Made by a program: the position numbers and the translations under genes. Of a stretch of 64,000 bases of DNA, positions 25,454 to 34,648 are shown piece after piece. The notes beneath the pieces are model-generated. The model saw nothing but the letters and a program-made list of their open reading frames with translations. It made no database searches and was not told the DNA's origin. The stretch's first letter is position 1. The number at the start of each line of letters is the position of its first letter. This DNA is from Bacillota bacterium (GTDB lineage Bacteria > Bacillota > Clostridia > Peptostreptococcales > Anaerovoracaceae): positions 62,001 to 126,000 of the forward strand of contig JAHZHL010000015.1 in NCBI GenBank assembly GCA_019420305.1. The letters run 5' to 3'.

Positions 25454-26464
25454 TTACTCAGCCGGAGTAATCTCCATTCCGTTAAATGTCGTAATTTCAT
25501 TGGATTTATCAATAAACGCGGCCTGAAGACCCTCCATCCGGGAAAGAAGCTTCCGGCTCTTTTCTTCTCCCAGAGCGAGGCAGACGGTGCCTAAGACGTC
25601 ACACTCCATGGATCGGCCCTTATTCCCAAGAATCACCACGGCATTCAGAGAATTGTCGATGGGATATCCGGTATTCGGGTCCAGTACATGATGATACAGC
25701 GTTCCATCCTGTTCAAAATACCGTTCGTAGACGCCCGATGTCACCAGGGTCTTGTCCGCGAGATCGACGCTCCCCAGGATCTCCGATCCGTTGGAATAAG
25801 GAAGCTCGATGCCGATCCGCCAGGGCCTTCCTTCTTCTCGCTCTCCTATGGCTACCAGGTTGCCTCCCAGATTAACGGTGGCATGTTCCACGCCGGCCTC
25901 TTCCATCACCTCTGTCATCCGATCGGCGATATATCCTTTGGCGATGCCCCCCAGATCGATCCGCGCCCCAGGGTTCTCCAGGCGCACCTGATTTCCCTTA
26001 ATCTGTATCTTCTTATAGTCCACCGTCTTTACGGCTTCTTCAATCCGCGCGGCTTCCGGCACCTGCGGATGATCCGCGTGGAAATCCCAAAGCTCCGATA
26101 CCGCTCCAATGGTAATATCAAACATGCCCTCTGACAAATCACCATATTCCATGCCTTGCTCGATCAGTTCTCTGGTTTCCGGCTCAACCGTAACGAATTC
26201 GCCACCCGCGTGGTTAATCCGGTAAATATCGCTGCCTTCCACCGTTTTGCTCAGCATATTCTCGTAATCCCGGCAGCATTCAAAGGCCTTATCTATCGCT
26301 GCCTGAGCATCCGCTTCTCCCATTCCGTACACGGTCAGCGTACAGACGGTATCCAGCAGAAACTGATTTTCCGAAACTGGTTCTTCGTTTGAACACCCGG
26401 TTTGTGGTATAATGAGAAGCGTACATAACATAAGTACAACTGTTATTTTTTTTATAAACCGCAT
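25454..26464 (-). CDS. apbE: FAD:protein FMN transferase (ApbE), lipoprotein
   Basis: 336 residues. The signal peptide ends in a lipobox (PQTGC, Cys24), so the enzyme is membrane-anchored outside. The core motifs are NQFLLDTVCTLTVYG, SEGMFDITIGAVSELW, ARIDLGGIAKGYIAD and ATVNLGGNLVAIG, the latter two binding FAD and metal. ApbE covalently attaches FMN to Thr in proteins with a (S/A)GAT-like motif; RnfG (Thr160) and RnfD (Thr162) encoded 4-5 kb away are natural substrates. The ATG at 26464 has GAGG 9 nt upstream. Only 26 bp separate it from the divergent gene at 26491. Confidence 0.95.
   Translation of the reverse strand: MRFIKKITVVLMLCTLLIIPQTGCSNEEPVSENQFLLDTVCTLTVYGMGEADAQAAIDKAFECCRDYENMLSKTVEGSDIYRINHAGGEFVTVEPETRELIEQGMEYGDLSEGMFDITIGAVSELWDFHADHPQVPEAARIEEAVKTVDYKKIQIKGNQVRLENPGARIDLGGIAKGYIADRMTEVMEEAGVEHATVNLGGNLVAIGEREEGRPWRIGIELPYSNGSEILGSVDLADKTLVTSGVYERYFEQDGTLYHHVLDPNTGYPIDNSLNAVVILGNKGRSMECDVLGTVCLALGEEKSRKLLSRMEGLQAAFIDKSNEITTFNGMEITPAE
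26405..26413 (+). promoter_or_regulatory. Possible extended -10 promoter inside apbE
   Basis: TGGTATAAT lies within the antisense of the ApbE signal peptide codons. It is placed to drive the plus-strand NusG-II-domain gene, since only 26 bp separate the divergent start codons. No good -35 is visible. Confidence 0.35.
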
Positions 26465-26490
26465 ATTTTTTTACCTCATGGAGTTCATTT

Positions 26491-26853
26491 ATGATACGTA
26501 AAGCAGATATTATTTTAGCCGCTGTACTGATTGTGGTCGGACTGGCTCTTTCTTATGCGTTTTTCACAGGCGGAGAAACCGGCCAGACCGTCTATATTAC
26601 AGCAGACGGAGAAGAATATGCCTATTACCCCCTCAGTGAGGACCGCACGCTTACCATTGAGCGCAGCGGCCATATTAATAAGATTACCATAAAAGACGGT
26701 CAGGTTTCAATGACCTTTTCCGATTGCAGCGGACAGGACTGCATTCAGCAGGGAAAAATCTCACAGACATCACAAAGCATCACATGTCTGCCAAACAGAA
26801 TCGTCATCGAAATCCGCGGAGACAGTTCGGAGTATGACGCTGTCGTCCGATAG
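26491..26853 (+). CDS. NusG domain II-containing protein
   Basis: A 120-residue protein with one N-terminal membrane helix (ADIILAAVLIVVGLALSY). It then has a small beta domain with the conserved Cys pair motif FSDCSGQDCIQQGKI and the C-terminal CLPNRIVIEI. This is the stand-alone NusG_II (DUF) family often found beside ApbE, Gx transporters and Rnf genes in Clostridia. The domain faces outside. Function unknown; its steady company with Rnf suggests a part in assembly or redox maturation (inference). GGAG lies 7 nt before the ATG. Confidence 0.88.
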   Translation: MIRKADIILAAVLIVVGLALSYAFFTGGETGQTVYITADGEEYAYYPLSEDRTLTIERSGHINKITIKDGQVSMTFSDCSGQDCIQQGKISQTSQSITCLPNRIVIEIRGDSSEYDAVVR

Positions 26854-26873
26854 GCAGTCAGGGAGGAAACCAT

Positions 26874-27407
26874 ATGAACACAAACAGAACTTACGCCTCT
26901 TCCGCGTACCGCGTCACATTGGCCGCGGGGCTGGCGGCGCTGGCGCTTATTTTTTCCTATATCGAAGCAATCATCCCCTTCAACGCGGGAATGCCGGGAG
27001 TCAAGCTGGGAATCGCCAATCTGGTGATTCTGGTTTCTCTCTACACCCTTGGATTCCGTTACACCTTCGCCATCAATCTGATCCGTATTCTCGTTGCCGG
27101 ACTTTTGTTCAACGGCTTTTTCGGAGCGCTATACTCCCTGGCCGGCGGGATTCTCAGCCTGTTTGTCATGTATGGACTAAAAAGAACCGGTCTTTTCTCC
27201 CAGACCGGCGTCAGCATGGCAGGCGGCGTTGCCCATAACACAGGGCAGCTACTGGTAGCTGCCCTGATCGTCTCCAATATAAAACTGTTCGTCTATTTCC
27301 CGGTTCTTTTATTCTCCGGGCTAATCAGCGGATTCTTCATCGGAATCCTGACTTATCTGATTCTCAAGCGGCTCCCGAAAGCCCTCTTCCCCAGCGGAAA
27401 GAATTAA
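26874..27407 (+). CDS. Gx transporter family protein
   Basis: A 177-residue protein with five to six membrane helices. The motifs IPFNAGMPGVKLGIANLVIL and SLAGGILSLFVMYGLK are typical of PF07456 (sometimes named heptaprenyl diphosphate synthase component I, though an ECF-like transporter fold is more likely). Its substrate is unknown. It begins 20 bp after the NusG-II gene with AGGGAGGA before the ATG and overlaps the end of rnfB by 4 bp in convergent orientation. Confidence 0.88.
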   Translation: MNTNRTYASSAYRVTLAAGLAALALIFSYIEAIIPFNAGMPGVKLGIANLVILVSLYTLGFRYTFAINLIRILVAGLLFNGFFGALYSLAGGILSLFVMYGLKRTGLFSQTGVSMAGGVAHNTGQLLVAALIVSNIKLFVYFPVLLFSGLISGFFIGILTYLILKRLPKALFPSGKN

Positions 27408-28243
27408 GCCTCTGCCGCGGCGTTCTTTGCCGGAATCTGCTTTTTCGGCCGCAGATTTACAATGGCGCCGGTCGGACACTCTTTCGCGCAGAGTCCGCAA
27501 TTCTTACATTTCTCAAAATCGACTCTCGCCAGATTGTTTTCTATCACAATCGCGTCAAATCTGCACGCTTTTTCGCATTTCCTGCATCCGATACAGCCCG
27601 TGCTGCAGCTCTTTCTCGTCTGCGCGCCCGCGGCCTTTGACTTACATGCCACATAAATCAGATCCTTCTTGCTGTGCACTTCGATCAGATTCTTCGGACA
27701 GACTTTCGTACACATACCGCAGCCCACACATTTTTCCCGATCTACAACCGCAAGACCGTCGGCCACGCAAATCGCGCCGTAATCACAAGCTGCCGCGCAG
27801 TCGCCAAGGCCCAGACACCCGTATCCGCAGGCCCACTGCCCTCCGTAAAACTGGCTTGCCGCTTTACAGGTATCAATGCCCTCGTAATCCATCAGCTTTT
27901 TCGCGGCCGCCGCGTTTCCACCGCATAGAACCGTCGCGACCTTCGGATCTGCCGCTGTCGCTTCCACGCCCAAAAGCTCCGCCAGCTTCGCGGCCAGATC
28001 CGGACCGCCTACCGGACACATAGAGGGGCTTAAAGTCTCGCCCTTATCCTTTCCCAAAGCAGAGGCATAGTCGTCGCACCCCGCGAATCCGCAGGCGCCG
28101 CAGTTGGCGCCGGGAAGTTCTTCCCGAATATCCGCCACAAGCTGATCAATCGGAACATACATCAGCTTGGAAGCAATCGTAAGGATCACGCCGGCAACCA
28201 GACCGATTACCACTACGATAACAACCGGTATTAAAATATTCAT
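27404..28243 (-). CDS. rnfB: Rnf complex subunit RnfB
   Basis: 279 residues. One N-terminal membrane helix is followed by the RnfB [4Fe-4S] motif (CGACGFAGCDDYA...CPVGG). Several ferredoxin-type clusters follow (CVGCGMCTKVC, CIGCRKCEKAC, CKNCGLCAKEC). It takes electrons from reduced ferredoxin into the membrane complex. Last gene of rnfCDGEAB, 13 bp after rnfA. Confidence 0.96.
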   Translation of the reverse strand: MNILIPVVIVVVIGLVAGVILTIASKLMYVPIDQLVADIREELPGANCGACGFAGCDDYASALGKDKGETLSPSMCPVGGPDLAAKLAELLGVEATAADPKVATVLCGGNAAAAKKLMDYEGIDTCKAASQFYGGQWACGYGCLGLGDCAAACDYGAICVADGLAVVDREKCVGCGMCTKVCPKNLIEVHSKKDLIYVACKSKAAGAQTRKSCSTGCIGCRKCEKACRFDAIVIENNLARVDFEKCKNCGLCAKECPTGAIVNLRPKKQIPAKNAAAEA

Positions 28244-28256
28244 CTCTCACCCCTCC

Positions 28257-28850
28257 TTACGCGAACAAGCCTTCTACGACACCGGAAAAGCCCATGAAGG
28301 ACAGGGACAAAATCGACGCGGTAATCAGCGTAATCGGAACACCCTGGAACGGTTCGGGAACCATTTTGCAATTTTCCAGTTTGCCCCGCATTCCGGCAAA
28401 CAGAAGCATTGCCAGGAGGAATCCTACGCCCGCGCCAAAGGCATTGAACAGAGACTGGACATAATTCAGACCGTCGTCAATATTTGTGATGGTAATTCCC
28501 AGTACCGCGCAATTTGTCGTAATCAGCGGCAAATACACCCCTAACGCGCTATACAGCGGCGGCATATACCTCTTCAGCGTCATTTCCACCAGCTGCACCA
28601 GAGCCGCGATGATCAGGATGAACACAACGGTCTGCAGATAACCGATGTCATACGCGTCCAGAAGATATTTCTGAACCGGCCAGGTTGCCGCGGTAGCCAG
28701 AACCATAACAAATGTTACCGCGACCCCCATTCCTACCGCAGAATCCATCTTTTTGGAAACACCCAGGAACGGACAGATTCCCAGGAACTGGGATAATACC
28801 ACATTATCCACCAGAATAATGGACATGATGATTACAATAATTTCTGTCAT
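28257..28850 (-). CDS. rnfA: Rnf complex subunit RnfA
   Basis: A 197-residue integral membrane subunit with six helices. Conserved loops include LVDNVVLSQFLGICPFLGVS and LITTNCAVLGI, which carry the Cys residues for a membrane-embedded iron-sulfur cluster shared with RnfE. It overlaps rnfE by 4 bp (ATGA). Part of the ion-pumping core. Confidence 0.97.
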   Translation of the reverse strand: MTEIIVIIMSIILVDNVVLSQFLGICPFLGVSKKMDSAVGMGVAVTFVMVLATAATWPVQKYLLDAYDIGYLQTVVFILIIAALVQLVEMTLKRYMPPLYSALGVYLPLITTNCAVLGITITNIDDGLNYVQSLFNAFGAGVGFLLAMLLFAGMRGKLENCKMVPEPFQGVPITLITASILSLSFMGFSGVVEGLFA

Positions 28851-29527
28851 GATGCGCTAGCCTCCTTTTCTTCACTGCGTTCCCCGCAGGTAGCCGCCAT
28901 CGGGCAGCCCTGGCAGCCGAATTCCTTTTTCTTTACGCCTTTTCCCTTTGTCGCCCAGTTAACCGCGGCAATGAGAATCGCGTAAACGAAAAATCCTCCC
29001 GGAGCCAGCATGAAAATTCCAATCGGAGACAGCACGTCTGCCGTAATCGTAACGCCGAAAGCCGTTCCGCTTCCCAGAAGCTCCCGAATCAGCCCCATCA
29101 TTCCCAAAGCAAGAGTAAAGCCGATTCCCATTCCAAGACCGTCCAGCGCCGAATCCACAACCGAATTCTTGCTGGCGAACATTTCCGCTCTTCCCAGGAT
29201 GATACAGTTTACTACGATCAGCGGGATAAACAGTCCCAGAGCGGCGTCCAGGGACGGAACATAAGCCTTCAAAAGCTGCTGCACGATAGTTACAAATCCC
29301 GCGATTACAACAATATAACACGGAATCCGCACTGTGCTCGGAATCACTTTCTTTAAAATGGAAATTACAATATTGGAACAGATCAGTACCACCATTGCGG
29401 AAATACCCATTCCCAGGCCATTAATCGCGCTCGTTGTTACGGCCAGTGTCGGGCAGGTTCCCAGAAGCAGTACCAGTACCGGGTTTTCTTTGATAATACC
29501 CTTTGTTACAATGGATAGTTTACTCAT
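28847..29527 (-). CDS. rnfE: Rnf complex subunit RnfE
   Basis: A 226-residue membrane subunit homologous to RnfA. Matching loops are LLGTCPTLAVTTSA and IPLIVVNCIILGRAE, with Cys residues facing those of RnfA. The C-terminus has an extra short Cys tail (FGCQGCPMAATCGER) that is often seen in clostridial RnfE. Its start overlaps rnfG by 1 bp. Confidence 0.96.
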   Translation of the reverse strand: MSKLSIVTKGIIKENPVLVLLLGTCPTLAVTTSAINGLGMGISAMVVLICSNIVISILKKVIPSTVRIPCYIVVIAGFVTIVQQLLKAYVPSLDAALGLFIPLIVVNCIILGRAEMFASKNSVVDSALDGLGMGIGFTLALGMMGLIRELLGSGTAFGVTITADVLSPIGIFMLAPGGFFVYAILIAAVNWATKGKGVKKKEFGCQGCPMAATCGERSEEKEASAS

Positions 29528-30081
29528 TACTTAACACCTCCGCATTCCTGAAACTGCTGCAGAGCCTCTTTTACTGTCTGATAAATGGCGTTGGAAGAAA
29601 TTGTCGCGCCGGCAATGTAGTCCACGCCGCTGTCGTTCTTTATATTGTCTTCTTCCAGCGCGTCCTTGCCCTTATAGCCTGCCAGATACTCCTCTGTCAT
29701 CGCCTTTGTTCCGAGCCCCGGTGTATCGGCGTGCTCGGTAACCGTTACACCGGTTACTTTTCCATCCTGATCGATTCCGATCATAACGGTAATAAGGCCG
29801 CCGTAGCTGGATGACGTAGCAGTTACAGCCATCCCTGTTTTATTATCCGCGATATAACATTCCGTCACGCCTTCCACCAGCTTGCCGTCGTATTGGGTAA
29901 AGCTGTCTCCGGAAGGCAGAACCTGCGCCCTGGCCTCGTCAGCCGCGGCTTTTGTATTCGCTTCAATGATCGGGTTGGTAATACTGTAGGTGCCCGCGAG
30001 AGCCGCTGTTACGACCAGACAGATCACTACCAGCACCAGCGCAGGGGCTATGTAAGATTTGTAGGTTGATTTCTCATTCAT
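29527..30081 (-). CDS. rnfG: Rnf complex subunit RnfG (covalent FMN protein)
   Basis: 184 residues. One N-terminal membrane helix precedes an extracytoplasmic FMN-binding domain. The flavinylation site reads DYIAGATISS with Thr160 as the FMN acceptor; the usual Ser before GAT is Ala here. I chose the ATG at 30081 because GGAGG lies 8 nt upstream and it overlaps the rnfD stop by 8 bp. An earlier start would add 17 residues that are antisense-like and polar. Confidence 0.95.
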   Translation of the reverse strand: MNEKSTYKSYIAPALVLVVICLVVTAALAGTYSITNPIIEANTKAAADEARAQVLPSGDSFTQYDGKLVEGVTECYIADNKTGMAVTATSSSYGGLITVMIGIDQDGKVTGVTVTEHADTPGLGTKAMTEEYLAGYKGKDALEEDNIKNDSGVDYIAGATISSNAIYQTVKEALQQFQECGGVK

Positions 30082-31036
30082 CTTTCTTGCCTCCTCCCTT
30101 TTTGTAGGCCCTGCTGATGCAGAAGTTGTCAATATGCGGAGTCAGCACATTCATCAGCAGGATGGCAAAGGAAACACCCTCTGGATAAGAACCGTACACC
30201 CGGATCAGCATCGTGAAGATCCCGCATCCGATTCCAAAGATGATTTTTCCCATTGGAAGCACCGGAGAAGTTACATAATCCGTCGCGCAGAAGAACGCGC
30301 CCAGCATCAGCCCTCCCGCGCAGAGGTGGAAAATCGGATCCTGCCCCGGAATCACCAGCGCCAGCACAAACACACTGCCCAGATAACTAAGCGGGATAAG
30401 CGGAGAAATCACTTTTCTCCAAATCAGGAAAATTCCGCCGATCAGCAGGGCCAGCGCGCTGACTTCACCGATACAGCCCCCGACATTCCCCAGGAACAAA
30501 TCCAGATTAGACGGCATCTGTCCCCCGCCTTCGGAAAGAATTCCCAGCGGAGTCGGTCCCACCGTCGCGTCCACGCCGTCCGCGCCTCTTGGCACCGGCC
30601 AGCTGGTCATCTCCGTTGTAAAAGAAAGAAGCAGGAAAATACGGGCCGTTACCGCCGGGTTTACCAGGTTTTGTCCAATTCCTCCAAAAAGCTGTTTTAC
30701 GATTACAATCGCGGCAAAGCAGCCTACAATCGCCATCCAGTAAGGAAAGCTGGACGGCAGATTAAAGGCCAGCAGCACGCCTGTCAGAACCGCGCTCAGA
30801 TCGCCGACCGTCTGCTTTCTTTTCATCAGTTTGTTATACAGCCATTCAAAAACCACACAGGAGACAATACATACAACGGTCAAAACCGCAGCCCGGTATC
30901 CGAACTGATAGATTCCCACCACAAACGCCGGCAGCAGGGCCAGCAGCACCGTTCCCATGATCTTCGTCGTATCCGTACTGGAAACCGCATGAGGCGCAGA
31001 GGATACGATCAGATTATCATAATACTGTTTTTCCAT
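30074..31036 (-). CDS. rnfD: Rnf complex subunit RnfD
   Basis: A 320-residue membrane subunit with about nine helices. Conserved segments are IVKQLFGGIGQNLVNPAVTAR and the FMN site VGPTPLG (Thr162), where the family usually has SGATPL. ApbE should load FMN on this Thr. It begins one base after the rnfC stop. RnfD contributes to the ion pathway. Confidence 0.96.
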   Translation of the reverse strand: MEKQYYDNLIVSSAPHAVSSTDTTKIMGTVLLALLPAFVVGIYQFGYRAAVLTVVCIVSCVVFEWLYNKLMKRKQTVGDLSAVLTGVLLAFNLPSSFPYWMAIVGCFAAIVIVKQLFGGIGQNLVNPAVTARIFLLLSFTTEMTSWPVPRGADGVDATVGPTPLGILSEGGGQMPSNLDLFLGNVGGCIGEVSALALLIGGIFLIWRKVISPLIPLSYLGSVFVLALVIPGQDPIFHLCAGGLMLGAFFCATDYVTSPVLPMGKIIFGIGCGIFTMLIRVYGSYPEGVSFAILLMNVLTPHIDNFCISRAYKKGGGKKDE

Positions 31037-31037
31037 G

Positions 31038-32354
31038 TTATTTGCTCGCCTCCTCTTTTACCAGCGCCTTACTGAGTTTGTTGATAAAGCCCAGCGGCCG
31101 TTTGGCCGGGCAGACATACGCGCAGCTTCCGCACTCCATGCACTGGTTAATCTGAAGCTGATTCAATCTTTCCGTATCCCGGTTTTCATAAGCGTCGGCA
31201 AACGCTGTCGGCAGGAGTTTGAACGGACAGGCTTTGTGGCATCTTCCGCAGTTGATGCATCCGGTTTCCTCCGGAACCAGCGCCTGTTCTCCCGCGAATG
31301 CCAGGATCGCGTTATTATTTTTTACAAGAGGCACTCGATCGGAAAAGACCGCCCTCCCCATCATCGGACCGCCCATCAGAATTTTTTTCGGCTCTGCCTT
31401 ATATCCTCCGCAGAATCCGATAATATCCGAAATGCTGGTCCCAATAGGGGCGATAATATTTTTCGGCTCCGCCACCGCGGATCCGTCTACCGTAATTCGT
31501 TTGGACACAAGGGGCATACCGTCTTTAAAGTACTGCCCGACAAAGGCGATCGTTGTAATATTCGACAGAATGACGCCCAACTGTGCCGGCAGCACGCCCG
31601 CGTCCATTCTCTTTCCCGTAATCTCATAAACCAGTACTCGTTCCGCTCCCTGCGGGTAACGAGCCCGCAGTGTTACGGTCTTCAGTTCCGGATGATTCTG
31701 CTCCGCCAGCATTTTATCCAGCAACGCAATGGCGTCCGGCTTGTTCTCCTCAATTCCGATATATCCTTTTTTCAGTCCAAGCTGCTCCATCACAAGGAGC
31801 GCTCCGTCGATGATATCCTGAGTATTTTCCAGCATCAACCTGTGGTCGGAAGTAATAAACGGTTCGCACTCGGCGCCGTTTACAATCAGCGTATCCACTT
31901 CCTCCAGGTTCTGCGGATTGTACTTGATATGCGTAGGGAACGCCGCTCCGCCCAGACCGACCAGTCCGCTGTTTCTTACAGCTTTTATAAAGTCCTCTCT
32001 GCTGTTAATCTCCGGAGGTTTTACTCCCTCCCAGATCTCCTGCTTTTTGTCTGTCTCAATGACAATGATCGGATCCTCTCCACCCATCACCGACCGGATA
32101 CGTTCAATTCCCGTAACCGTTCCGGAAACGCTTGAGTGAATCGGAGCACTTACAAATGCATCGGTATCACCGATCGGCTGTCCTACTTTCACGTAGTCCC
32201 CTTTTTTCACAAGGGGGCTGCAGGGCGCGCCAATGTGCTGAGACATCGAAATGCTTACCGTATCAGGGATCGGCATTACCTGAGTCTCACACGCGGCAGT
32301 ATGTTTCTCATGGCTGACCTTGATACTTTGCAAATGCCTTTTCTGTTGACCCAT
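31038..32354 (-). CDS. rnfC: Rnf complex subunit RnfC
   Basis: 438 residues. The NADH-binding peripheral subunit. It has a Gly-rich FMN/NADH region (GLVGLGGAAFPTHIKY), an SLBB-like fold and two C-terminal [4Fe-4S] motifs (CINCGRCHKACP and CMECGSCAYVCP). I chose the ATG at 32354, with AAGGAAGG 8 nt before it; a longer frame begins at 32396 without a site. It heads rnfCDGEAB, the clostridial order. With ApbE nearby the complex should couple ferredoxin:NAD+ exchange to Na+ or H+ pumping. Confidence 0.96.
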   Translation of the reverse strand: MGQQKRHLQSIKVSHEKHTAACETQVMPIPDTVSISMSQHIGAPCSPLVKKGDYVKVGQPIGDTDAFVSAPIHSSVSGTVTGIERIRSVMGGEDPIIVIETDKKQEIWEGVKPPEINSREDFIKAVRNSGLVGLGGAAFPTHIKYNPQNLEEVDTLIVNGAECEPFITSDHRLMLENTQDIIDGALLVMEQLGLKKGYIGIEENKPDAIALLDKMLAEQNHPELKTVTLRARYPQGAERVLVYEITGKRMDAGVLPAQLGVILSNITTIAFVGQYFKDGMPLVSKRITVDGSAVAEPKNIIAPIGTSISDIIGFCGGYKAEPKKILMGGPMMGRAVFSDRVPLVKNNNAILAFAGEQALVPEETGCINCGRCHKACPFKLLPTAFADAYENRDTERLNQLQINQCMECGSCAYVCPAKRPLGFINKLSKALVKEEASK

Positions 32355-32789
32355 TTCTGAAACCTTCCTTTCCAAAGTTTTTTCAGTCGCATACACGAAT
32401 TATATTACCACACTATTTATAAAAATGCTACGGTTATTCTGGAAAATTGCTGTCCTGGTTTATTTTTTGTATACAAGGTAAAGCTTTTCTTCCTATATAT
32501 ATCTATTTTGAAGGTCAAACTATATTTTCTTATTTTTTTAAACGATGTCCTTCCCATTTTTTTAGTTGCTTTTTCTTTAGCATGGCGAAATGTTTAGAAA
32601 GTTACTGTTTTCACAAAGATCGCTCTTGGACAGACTTTGTATGATTATAAAAATTATCATTACATTCATAATAAACTGAATTTTATTAATAAACTCTCTT
32701 TTTGAGACATTTTCACCATCGCTTCTTCTATTTATGTACAATTTTGTCCTTTTTTCAACAGTATTTCTTTCTTTTTCATGAATAATTAT
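32355..32789. other. Intergenic region upstream of rnfC
   Basis: A very AT-rich gap of about 435 bp. A TATAAT on the minus strand (32404-32399) is a plausible -10 for rnfC, but no matching -35 is clear. AATGAATAATTATTCATT around 32776-32794 is palindromic but lacks a GC stem. I see no gene or structured RNA here. Confidence 0.5.
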
Positions 32790-33404
32790 TCATTCATTAT
32801 TTTGATATGGCTCCGCTTCCCGAATCAGCTCCCGAATGGTCTGCATGGAAAAATCAATCGAAGCAATCTCATCCGCGCAGCGTTTGAGCTCCGATCGAAT
32901 CATCTGTTCGTGCTCAATCTGTTTCTTATATTTGATCTGATGTTCCAAACTTGCCCAAAAATCCTGCGCAATGGTTCGAAGCTGTATTTCCGCGTTCAAT
33001 CCGGCTTCCGCCCCATTTCGGAAGCGGAGAATCATATGCCGGCTCCGATAGCCGTTTTTTTTCGGATACGCGATATAATCCTTTATTTTCAGAACCTCTA
33101 TATCCTCCCGGCTCTGAATCCATTCGGAAAGCGTATAAATGTCATCAATAAACGCGCAGATGATCCGAATTCCAACCGCGTCGTTCACACATTCCAGCGC
33201 CGCGGAAGGGGTAACGGGAATCCCCCGTTTCTTCAGCTTCCGTTCCATGCTTTCCGGCGATTTTATTCTGGATTTACAGTGCTCGATACAGCTGTCACTT
33301 CCGTCTCCGCATTCCTTGCAATACTGCTCGGTCACTTGTCTCAACCGCTGTTCGGTCTTCTTTAATCTCACATAAGCTTCTCCATAAAACGTTTCATAGT
33401 CCAT
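32790..33404 (-). CDS. Small alarmone synthetase (RelA/SpoT domain)
   Basis: A 204-residue (p)ppGpp synthetase without hydrolase or regulatory domains. The RelA/SpoT motifs are SRIKSPESMERKL, AVGIRIICAFIDD, KDYIAYPKKNGYRSRHM and EIQLRTIAQDFWASLEHQI. The N-terminus carries four Cys in 15 residues (CKECGDGSDSCIEHC), which could bind metal. Its start overlaps the last base of the upstream histidine kinase stop (TAATG), so it belongs to that operon. It makes alarmone from GTP or GDP and ATP in response to stress (family knowledge). Confidence 0.92.
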   Translation of the reverse strand: MDYETFYGEAYVRLKKTEQRLRQVTEQYCKECGDGSDSCIEHCKSRIKSPESMERKLKKRGIPVTPSAALECVNDAVGIRIICAFIDDIYTLSEWIQSREDIEVLKIKDYIAYPKKNGYRSRHMILRFRNGAEAGLNAEIQLRTIAQDFWASLEHQIKYKKQIEHEQMIRSELKRCADEIASIDFSMQTIRELIREAEPYQNNE

Positions 33405-34648
33405 TATCCCCGTCCCCTTTCCTGCAAAACAACAACGACTGTAAAGGCTCTTCCATCTTCTGAAGAAACGGAAATTTTCCCCTTATGCGCCTGCACCACT
33501 GCCTTCGCGATGGAGAGTCCGATCCCATACCCGCCGGTTTTCGAGTTCCTGGATACATCGGATCGGTAAAACCGATCAAACAGGAGAGAGAGATTTTCTG
33601 TTTCCACAGATTCTGCCGTATTGAATACTCGGATAATAATATTCCTGCCGCGTTTCTCCGCCTTCAGAGAGATGTTTCCTCCTTCATCCGAATATTTCAG
33701 CGCGTTTTCCAGCAAAACCGAAATCATCTGACGGATAGCCTTTTCATCGCCGAGAAAATGAAGCATAGGCTCAATCTCCTGTTTAAAGTGTTTCCCTTGT
33801 GTCCTCGCCAGATTCTGAAAAGATCCCGCGGTTTCTTCCAAAACGTCAGACAGAGGGAACTCGATAAATCGCTCCCGAACCGCCCCCTCCTCCATACGAG
33901 AAAGGTATATCAGATCATTTGTCAGCCCGGTCAAACGCTGTGTCTGCAGCTGAATATCAGTCAGCCATTCATTTTCTCCATACTCCAGTTCCAGGATGGA
34001 GCGATCCGCCTCTATAATGGTCAGCGGCGTCTTGAGCTCGTGTCCCGCATCCGTAATAAACCGCTTCTGCTTTTCCTGGCTTTCCACAAACGGGCGTATC
34101 ACTCGTTTTGAAAGCACCACTACCGAAATCAGCACCGCGCAGAATCCACAGAGGGATACGGCAACACTGCTGAACAGGAAAGCTCGGAATGTGGTAAGAA
34201 ATTTTCTGCAGTCCAGAAAAATAATCCGCACTCCATCCCTTACGGATACTTTCGCATATCGATAGTTCGACAAAAATCCCCTTTCTTCCGGATTGTCCAT
34301 CGCGCTTCTCGCGTACTAGATCGCTTTATTCTGATCCACCGCCGCAATGTTTCCGATATCCACAGAAACCGCATCGCCGCCTCGGTTCAGGACTACGGAA
34401 AAATAGCGGGATTCGAAAGGAACCTCCGGAGACAGCCCGTCCATCTCACCGGTCCCGCTATCTCCGTCTCCCTTTTCGTTTTCCGGAAACATTCCGTCGT
34501 GTTCAGTCAGCACATCAAGCACGTCGTCGGCGTTTTCTCCTACCTGCCTGTAATTAAACAGATTAATCGTCCCCATAATAATCGTCAGCACGATCAGGAG
34601 CGAAAGCATGGAAACCAGAATAAATTTCATCCGCAGCTTTTTAATCAT
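33404..34648 (-). pseudogene. Sensor histidine kinase interrupted by an in-frame amber codon
   Basis: The frame from 34648 to 33404 is 415 codons with a single TAG at 34318-34316 (after VDQNKAI). Before it lie a membrane helix and half of an extracytoplasmic sensor domain. After it come the rest of the sensor, a second membrane helix, the HisKA motif DAGHELKTPLTIIEADRS and the HATPase boxes (LLENALKY, GGYGIGLS). No base is gained or lost, so one substitution (from CAG or GAG) explains the break. The downstream part could restart at ATG 34300, giving a kinase with one helix. It overlaps the regulator gene by 4 bp. Confidence 0.88.
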
